Assembly: GCA_009193035.1 (NCBI GenBank)
Contig: SWDT01000406.1
Span: forward strand, 124,001 to 188,000
Length of the DNA stretch: 64,000 bases
Direction of reading: 5' to 3'
Origin: Halicephalobus mephisto
Lineage: Eukaryota; Nematoda; Chromadorea; Rhabditida; Panagrolaimidae
Positions 56,690 to 64,000 of this stretch are shown piece after piece. The notes under the pieces are model-generated. The model made no database searches. It saw nothing but the letters and a program-made list of their open reading frames with translations, and was not told the DNA's origin. The position numbers and the translations under genes were made by a program. Numbering within the stretch: the first letter of the stretch is position 1; the number at the start of each line of letters is the position of its first letter.

Positions 56690-58094
56690 AATTCAATGGC
56701 CGAAAGAGCATGCAGCGGTCATTTGACTGAACACGTTGTCAGGAGCTTTTTTTATCGCCTAAGGTTCTTTCCTAAAGATTTCGTAAGATAAAAATCACCA
56801 AGGGATGGTATGTTTCCAACAAGACAGTATCTACGAGGTACAATAGGGTACCAGAGACTTGCGGAAATATTAAAAAATTTAATTTTTTAATTGTATAATA
56901 ACCACCCCCTCAAGGAAGTCGGGGTACCTTGGGGTACTTTTTCGCAATTTATTTAAAATTAGAAAAAATTTAAAAACTTTGTTTTTTTGGATTTACTGGA
57001 CTCAAGAATAGTGTTCCCCGTTTTTTGTATTTTTGAACCAATATTTCTTGAGGCTCAGGGGTACTTCTGAATCTATTTAATATTTTAAAAAATATAAAAA
57101 TTTAAAAAATATAAAAATTTTAAAAAATATAAAAATTAAAACTTTTTTGTTAGATTTATTGGACTCGGGAATAGTGTTCCCTGTTTTCCTTTTCCGTTTT
57201 TGAATCATTCTTTTCGAGACCCGGACCATTTTTAAAGCATTTTTAAATTTTTTTTTAATTTTGTATTTTTATATTTTTTCGAAATTCTTTATTCATTCGT
57301 TTCGAAACCCAAACCTCTTTCGAAAACTGTCATTTTTCTCCTATTTTTATCTTTTTCCTACCATCTTTAATAATTCCTTCCAAAATCAGAATTTTTTAAA
57401 AATCTCTTATTTTTTCTAACAACTCTTTTGAAATTTTCCAATTACCCTATTTTTCGTCATATTTAATAATTCCCTTTAAGAGTCAGATTCCTAAAATCTC
57501 TTAATTTTCGTCATTTTCTTCCCTATCATTTTAGAAACGTTCCTTTCAAGACCCAAAACTTCCTTTAAAAATTCCCCTTCATTTCTGGAACATTCCTCTC
57601 AGGACCCAGATTTCCTCATTTCTCTTCTACCATATCCGAAATTCCCTTCGAGACTGGGAATTTTTATAAAAATCTTTTTTAATTTCCTGTTTATTTTCTA
57701 CCATTTCTGAAACGTTCTTCTCAGGACCCAGATTTCTTCATTTTTCTTCTACCTATCTGAAATTCCTTTCGAGACCAGGAATTTTTGTAAAATTTTAATT
57801 TTTCCTTAACTTCCTGTTTTTTTCCTACCATTTCTGAAACATTCTTCTCAGGACCCAAAATTTCCTTTGAACTTTTTCCTCCACTTTTCGAGGACCACCA
57901 TATCTCCTTTTTGTATCCTAAAAATGCCAACACCAACTGACGGTCAACGGATGCATCTAAGATGAGAATCTCAGTTTGCATGAAAGAACTTGCGCGGTGT
58001 TTATTTTCTCTCAAAGCCTTTTTACAAATTCACCAAGGAAAAAAATTTATTTTTGTTGGACACGCCACTGTTCCCTTTGGCAATTTTCTCATGC
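56690..58094. repeat. Non-coding stretch with degenerate CT-rich repeats
   Basis: Between 57480 and 57860 the phrase CTACCATTTCTGAAACATTC followed by CTTCTCAGGACCCA recurs about four times. Upstream, 57000-57250 has two copies of GGGAATAGTGTTCCC-type sequence. A minus-strand open stretch at 57860-57980 (QTEILILDASVDRQL) is possibly coding but unsupported. Confidence 0.45.
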
Positions 58095-58199
58095 ATGACC
58101 GCCAACACTCACGTCCCACTGACCGTTGGAGACAGCATTGACGGAAATCGCCTTTTGACCACTCCTACTTTAGAGAGAACATTTTTCCAGCTTTTTTAA
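58095..58199 (+). other. Small ORF in a G/C-balanced island
   Basis: ATG frame of 34 codons, MTANTHVPLTVGDSI to RTFFQLF. The island continues to about 58340 without an open frame, so a regulatory or untranslated role is as likely as coding. Confidence 0.2.
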
Positions 58200-58947
58200 C
58201 AGAACGTCTCGGACTGCCTCAGGCGTCGCTATGTGTCCAGCGGCCCGTGAGTAGCCGTTTCTGTGCCATTTTTGGTTCAGGCCTCGGTTTGGCGTGTGGA
58301 CGTGGCGGATTCGTATAGTTTTGGCCTTTACAAACAAGTCTAATGTCCATTTTTAGAAAAAACACTTTTACGCCCTGAGGCAATTTCGAAATCAGAGGCC
58401 TAGGGGAAGGGGCACAAGGGGGTTTTGGATTTTTTGAATAAAATCTGAAATTTTTCTGAATAAAATTAAAAATTTTTGGATAAAATTTGAAATTTTTAAC
58501 ACGTATTCAAATTTGCCCCAGGGAACGATGAGTAATTTTCGGACAAAAATGCAAATTTCGATTAAAAAATTCAAATTTTTATCATAATTAAGTACTTCCC
58601 CTGAGGGTTCAAGGGTCAAAATTTAGGATTTTTGGAATTATTTTTCTTTATTAAAAATTTAAATTTTATAAAAAACTTTAAAAAAAATATTTATAAAAAT
58701 TATAAGTTAACATTTTTTATAATTTAAAAAATTAATTTTTTTAAAAATTATTAATTTTCAAAAATTAAGTTTTTTTAAAATTATAAAAATTAAATTTGTT
58801 TAAATTATAAAAAAATATTTATTAAGATTTTTATTTTTAAAAATTAATTTTTTTAAAAATTATGAATTTAGAGATTTTTCCAGAAAGTTAAAAAAAACTT
58901 TTGGAATGTTTTTTTATCGAAAATAAATTTTTTAAAAGTCTTAAACT
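58200..58947. other. Non-coding stretch
   Basis: G/C-balanced to about 58340, then AT-rich low-complexity sequence. No supported feature. Confidence 0.45.
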
Positions 58948-59241
58948 TTATACTATGTGTCGGAGTCCTTCCCCCGGGGATATGTCGGGTTTTCTGGATC
59001 CTGGGATATTGACCCAAGTCTCCGGAAACGTGGATTCATTCGGATTGTCATTGTTGAGTGCATTTTCTGATTTTTCCCTTTTTTTCGGACAGACTTTGTT
59101 CTCGAATGACTTTCCCGTGCGGAAAACCGGATTCAAGGAGCTTACGGTCCTTGAGATTCGAGTCCTTCCGGGATACCCTGAGGGAAGCTTGTTCTTGATC
59201 ACGGTCGGCTTGCTTTGTTTGTCCACTTTTGTCGATAACTA
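58948..59241 (-). CDS. Candidate exon, disordered basic protein segment
   Basis: After TTTGTTTAG a minus-strand frame of about 97 codons reads LSTKVDKQSKPTVIK, PGRTRISRTVSSLN, ENKVCPKKREKSEN, ending GEGLRHIV at a stop (or a GTATAA donor). The Ser/Lys/Asn/Pro-rich content is typical of a disordered linker. The plus strand is also open here, so strand is uncertain; the clean acceptor favours minus. It might belong to the same gene as 55250-55474. Confidence 0.35.
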
Positions 59242-59320
59242 AACAAATATGAAATTATCAAAGTAAGTTTGTAAAATTTACAAAACGGCATATCTTGACC
59301 CAAGTATTGTGTTTGTTTGA

Positions 59321-59425
59321 TCAAGCAGAGGATATTTGTTTGGTCTCGATGACGTCGTTGCCGCAGGTGAGCGAGATGCGCGAGAGAGTCAACAGCTGCT
59401 GCTCGATGATTTCGTTGTGGGTCAT
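59321..59425 (-). other. Short exon-like ORF, strand ambiguous
   Basis: On the minus strand, an ATG frame with strong C/G-ending codons reads MTHNEIIEQQLLTLS and SLTCGNDVIETK before a stop. On the plus strand the same DNA has a perfect donor CCGCAG|GTGAGC at about 59366-59368 following an open frame. Either could be real; both cannot be chosen from sequence alone. Confidence 0.25.
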
Positions 59426-60020
59426 TTCCCATGGATATTACTAATTTTTAAAATCCTCAAAGTAATTTCTAAAATAAATTTCATAAAAAATACAATATTT
59501 TATATTTTATTTTTAGAAATTTTTCTTATTAAAATATTTTTAAAAAATCCATGTTAAATTTGTTTGGAAAAGTCTCGAGAAGGAAGTCTTTTTAGATGAT
59601 CCCGGGATGATCTGCCAAGGACAGTCCACAGATTTCCAGAGGCGATGTCCGTTGGGAAATCTCCTTTGAGACAGTACTCCCTTGAGAAGTTTCAGAAATA
59701 ATTCTTCATTCTTGGGTGGTGTTTATAAAAAAACCCTCAGTGAAAAATCCACCCTGGTGATTTTATAGGTTGCAGTCGCCAGAGGGGTTGGGGATTTTCT
59801 TGATGGAAATCTTGAGGAGATTAGGGTTATCCCCAGGAAGTACTTTTGAGGATTTCCTGATGATGATTACTTTCAGGCGTCTAAGGAGAGTTATATTGGG
59901 TGATTTTCCGGTGAAATTCTAGAAAAAGTTAAAATCACCCTTAGGGAGTTCTGATGGGGAATGTTCTTAGAGATAGGGATTTTTCGATAAAGATTAAATT
60001 TAAGAAAGTTCTAAGGGGTT
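59426..60020. other. Non-coding stretch
   Basis: Mixed composition with purine-rich phrases; no supported gene. Confidence 0.45.
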
Positions 60021-60375
60021 ATAAAAAATTACTTGAAAATTATTTTATAATCGGAATTTTTAAAATACTTTATCTTCGAAAATATCCTTTTCAAACCCCC
60101 GGGCTATTCAATAAAGTCATCTCTAAAAAAATTCAATGAGGTTATTATAAAAAATTACTTGAAAATTATTTTAAAAAACTATTTTATAATCGGGAATTTT
60201 TTAAATGCTTTATCTTCGAAAATATCCCCCTCAAACCCCCGGGCTCTTCAATAAAAATCATTTCTAAAGAAATTCAATGAGGTTATTATAAAAAATTGAA
60301 AACTATTTTATAATCGAGAATTTTTTAAATGTTTTATCTTCGAAAATAACCCCCTCAAACCCCCGGGCCGTTTTT
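60021..60375. repeat. Degenerate tandem repeat, three copies of about 120-140 bp
   Basis: TTTATCTTCGAAAATA followed by CTCAAACCCCCGGGC occurs at about 60070, 60210 and 60335, each preceded by ATTATTTTATAATCGGGAA-like sequence. Confidence 0.75.
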
Positions 60376-60722
60376 AGAGTACTTGAGTTTTTGTGTAAAA
60401 TTACCTGTATTTATTACTCCCATTACTCCCTGTGGACTTTGTTAAGCGAGATATTCTATATTCTTTTGTTTTTCTGAACGTCATGTGAAAATTTTTCGTA
60501 TAGTAAAATTGAAGCAATTGTCATGACCACAACTGTTTTTATTTTGACCGACTTTAGTTATTTCTTAGTTTACACCCGTTTTTCGGCACCTGTCGTTGTT
60601 TTTGAGTCCGTTAACTGACCATACTTTTAATTTGACCATTTAAAAAATCCACTTGAATCAAAATTTTTCGAAAGAGTTTCCGTCTTTTTCGTCATCGCCA
60701 TCGATGACCATTTTATTTCGTT

Positions 60723-60867
60723 CTTTGTTTGCGCAACGATGATGACGGCTTATTGATTGAGATTGTTTGGCCAAGTGTCCCTCGAGGTGAAGCCAGAGGA
60801 TCCGTCTCCAGCTAGTCGATCGGCTTTTCGGCCTCGTCTCGGGACTTCCGCTCTTTGTTTGCGCAAC
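60723..60867 (+). promoter_or_regulatory. Duplicated CTTTGTTTGCGCAAC motif
   Basis: The 15-base word occurs exactly at 60723-60737 and 60853-60867. It overlaps a forkhead-like TGTTTGC with the palindromic bZIP (C/EBP-type) half-sites TTGCGCAA. It lies in a 300-base G/C-balanced island inside AT-rich DNA, as expected of an enhancer or promoter. Function is inferred only from motif resemblance. Confidence 0.4.
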
Positions 60868-61252
60868 AAGAAAGGAAATCAACGTCCATCGTCGTCCGTC
60901 AACCCAACTGACCACCTGGGTTCCTTCTTCCTCTTCATTTTGACAACTTTGGTTTTTTAAATCTCTTAATGAAAAATTGAAAAAAATGAAAAATCGAAAA
61001 AATAATTTCTAAATTATTAAAAAATAAAAACCATTAAAATCTTAAAAATTTAATTTCAAATTTTTTTATTTAAAAAATTTAATTTTTTTACAAATTATTT
61101 TGGAAAAATTGTTTTTTTGGAAGAATTCTGAATTGTGATTTTGATTCTTGTTTTGAGTCTACGGTAATTGTTCCGAATTATTATTCCCCAAGTATCCCAT
61201 GGTTCTTGATTTGATTTCATTCTGGATTTTTAAAATCATGAAAAATATTCTG

Positions 61253-61975
61253 TTTAGGATTACTATGGATCACTTAAAGCATATCCAGATTTTTATTTCG
61301 TCCATTTTCAATGTTAAATTTTTAAAACCGCAAAATTTCTTGTTCTTAGTTACCATATACCGAACTAAATTCAAATCCCTATTTACTTTATTTTTTTATT
61401 TAAATCTCAAAAAACTCTTGTTTAGGATTACTGTGGATGAACTAAAGCATATCCAGATTTCTGTCTCGTCCATTTTCTATGTTAAATTTTTAAAATCACA
61501 AAATTCCTTGTTCTTAGTTACCATATACCGAACTAAATTCAAATCCCTATTTACTTTGTTTTTTATTTAAATCTCAAAAAACTCTTGTTTAGGATTATTT
61601 TAGGTCACTTGGAGTATATTCAGATTTTTATTTCATTCATTTTCTATGTTAAATTTTTAAAACCGCAAAATTCCTTGTTCTTAGTTACCATATACCGAAC
61701 TAAATTCAAATCCCTATTTACTTTGTTTTTTATTTAAATCTCAAAAAACTCTTGTTTAGGATTATTTTAGGTCACTTGGAGTATATTCAGATTTTTATTT
61801 CATTCATTTTCTATGTTAAATTTTTAAAACCGCAAAATTTCTTGTTCTTAGTTACCATATACCGAACTAAATTTAGATTTTCATATACTTTATTTTTTTA
61901 TTTGAATCTCAAAAAACTCTTGTTTAGGATTACTGTGGATGACCTAAAGCATATCCAGATTTCTGTCTCGTCCAT
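61253..61975. repeat. Tandem satellite, about 168-bp unit, more than four copies
   Basis: GTTTAGGATTA recurs near 61253, 61421, 61588, 61755 and 61923 (periods 167-168). Each unit contains CTTAGTTACCATATACCGAA. Open frames across this array arise from the repeat because the unit is almost a multiple of three. Confidence 0.88.
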
Positions 61976-63549
61976 CTTCCGCCTGGCGTTTCACGTTTGC
62001 GTTCGTTCTTTGTTTTCCCAGTTCGTTCACTTTGAATTTCGATGCTTTGACTCTGGCCCGTCCGTTTCAGCCTTGATCGAGTGACCGATTCTCCCGAGGT
62101 CAACTTGGTTACCCCGGAAAACAGTTCCGCTTCTTCCTTTTTCGGTCATTAGTCCCGATGAGGAAATCCGGGGATTTTTGGCTTTATTTACTCGTTGACG
62201 TACTTGACGTTTTCTTTGAGAATTTTCGTAAATCCGATTTGTATGGAAATTAAACCTGTCTGATTTGTTTGCTTTCACACGTTCCAGAATCCTGATAAAA
62301 ATTTTTGTTTGTGTATGTCATCTGAAGCGAAAAACAAATTGGACTGGTTTCAATGCTGAAATTTTGATCATGGTCATTTTTTGATTTAATTTTCAGATTC
62401 GTGGTCTTGAGTGGAAAATTCTCAAAATTGTTTTAATTCTAAAAATTATTTAAATTTTAAAAACTTGAAAATTAAAAAATTTTTTTAAATTATTTAAATT
62501 TTAAAAATCTAAATAATTTAAAAAATTTTATATTTTATTAATTTTTTAAAATTTTTTAAAATTATTTTAATTTTGTTAATTTTTTAAAATTATTTAAATT
62601 TTTTTTAAATTGATCAAGACGGATTTTAAAGGGACTTAATTGTGAAATTTGGTCCCGACACGAATGATTATCTTTATTCTGTGTAATTACAGTAATTAAA
62701 AGCTTTTAAAAAAGTATCGAAAAATATTAAAATTATTTTTCGTGTAAAGACCCAAATTACTTGATTTTTTGTATTTTTCAATTAATTTTATTTTTTTTTT
62801 GGATTTTTGAAAAATAAAAAAAATTTAAATTTTTGAAAAATAAAAAAATTTAAATTTTTGAAAAATGAAAAAATTTTAGATTTTTGAAAAATGAAAAAAA
62901 TTTAGATTTTTGCAAAGTAAAAAAATTTTAGATTTTTGGATTTTCGAAAAATGAAAAATAATTTAAAAGAAGATCAAAACCAAAAGACCATTTTTGCGGT
63001 CAGGACCAGAAATTCACCAACTACGTAATTCCTTAATTGCCTAGACTTTAGCCGCGGTGTCAAGTCTTGGCACCTTTTCAACTCTCTGCAAATCCCGTCC
63101 TTATCAGTTTTCCTTTCCAAATCCTCTAATCCGAAGGAAATCGCATCCATCTTCGTAGTGGAGGATTATTTGCGAATCTAAGGTCAGCTAGTCCCCCAGG
63201 CCCCGGGGGAAAGTCGGGTGTTTGAACCCGGTTTGCCAGATTCGGCTCGGAAGTGGAACATGCAACAGCGATACCTTTCCCGAATCCAAAGCCCCTAATT
63301 ATCGGCTTTGGATTTCGAAAATGTACATTCCTATTTTTCAAGGTGAGCCGCTCGTTCCCAAAAATGGACATTTGAATTTTAAATTTAAAATAATTTTTGA
63401 AAAATTTGTTTTAATCGTTTTTGACCATCCAGGACAAGTACCAAGGGACGTTTTCACTCTTATCGCGGAATTTTATGGATTCTCCGAACCTTGGCACAGT
63501 CAATATTTGTCTTTTTAGAAGCTCCAGTGACCGTTAGTCAATCCACGTG
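61976..63549. other. Non-coding stretch with G/C-balanced islands at 61980-62280 and 63000-63330
   Basis: The islands carry no splice-supported frame. Between them, 62440-62960 is low-complexity, including a short tandem array AAAAAATTTAAATTTTTG at 62800-62950. No tRNA fold was found in the 63200 island. Confidence 0.45.
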
Positions 63550-63556
63550 TCGTTGA

Positions 63557-63825
63557 AATTTTTTTCTTTCAAATTTCCCGCCACTTATGGATCTTAGTCC
63601 TGATATTACTGTAATCTTGGAAAATTAATTTTCTGATTTTTCGATTTTGTTTAATTTCTTTCAATTTAGGAAAAATTTGGAATTTTTTTCTTTCAAATTT
63701 CCCGCCATTTGTGGGTCTTGGTCCTGATATTACTGTAATCTCGGAAAATTAATTTTCAAATTTTTCGACTTTGTTTAATTTCTTTCTATTTTAGGAAAAA
63801 TTTGGAATTTTTTTACGTTGTCTGA
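63557..63825. repeat. Tandem duplication, about 125-bp unit, two-plus copies
   Basis: TTTCTTTCAAATTTCCCGCC followed by CCTGATATTACTGTAATC appears at 63557 and 63681, with a partial third copy from 63808. Confidence 0.8.
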
Positions 63826-64000
63826 GACCTCTTTACTGTAGATTTAAAAAATTAATTTCGTGAATTTTCTGGATTTGCGTAGTTTTGATCATGTTAGTAA
63901 AGATTTAAAATTTTATTTTTCTCGCCAATTAACAGAGTTCTAAATGGCAATATTACTGTAACTTGGAGAATTCTGTTTTTCTAAATTTCTGACGTTTTGT

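Noticed and set aside
61199..62084. Two plus-strand ORFs of 110-123 codons
   Set aside because: They translate the 168-bp satellite, which stays open because the unit is close to a multiple of three.
63190..63260. tRNA-like GTTTGAACCCGG stretch
   Set aside because: Resembles a T-arm only superficially; no acceptor, D or anticodon stems could be formed around it.

Overview
This is a eukaryotic, AT-rich window that reads most like a nematode chromosome. The supporting signs are introns of about 42-50 bases beside longer repeat-filled ones, TTTCAG/TTTTAG acceptors, possible spliced-leader acceptors just upstream of several start codons, and the gene families present (receptor guanylyl cyclase, CHK-type kinase, lustrin/Kunitz secreted protein, Patronin, PUF60). 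An intact TTK/Mps1 kinase, which C. elegans lacks, argues against a Caenorhabditis-like species. The species itself is inferred, not proven.

Layout. 1-3000: satellite DNA and two or three orphan exon candidates. 3006-10546 (+): a six-exon receptor guanylyl cyclase with altered catalytic residues. 10664-13001 (-): TMA7 downstream of a TTK/Mps1 kinase, in a possible operon arrangement. 13311-14432 (+): heparan sulfate 2-O-sulfotransferase. 15343-23413 (+): an unusual HSP70-related cluster. It holds one 783-residue gene (unknown N-terminal domain, HSP70 nucleotide-binding domain, disordered tail, no substrate-binding domain) and one 1452-residue gene in which two such modules are fused in frame. 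23567-25426 (-): CHK/DUF1679 kinase-like protein. 27984-33195 (+): secreted protein with eight lustrin-type and eight Kunitz domains. 33700-38556 (-): PH plus PDZ adaptor. 39810-42360 (+): PUF60/RNP-6 splicing factor. 42904-49055 (+): CAMSAP/Patronin, with a spliced single-pass membrane gene nested antisense in its third intron. 49323-50984 (-): papain-family cysteine protease. 51000-64000: mostly AT-rich DNA, tandem repeats and scattered exon-like islands, with one convincing terminal exon at 55250-55474 (-).

The genes do not form one pathway; they look like ordinary housekeeping and developmental genes. The strongest candidate for something new is the HSP70-like cluster. Its modules share the intron position, show near-identical patches suggesting gene conversion, lack the catalytic lysine of HSP70 and have a fused double form. 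Several dispersed repeat families recur across the window (5.5, 29.7 and 53.5 kb; 30.8 and 51.5 kb; 36.5 and 38.6 kb). Exon boundaries were set by eye from splice consensus, reading phase and family similarity.
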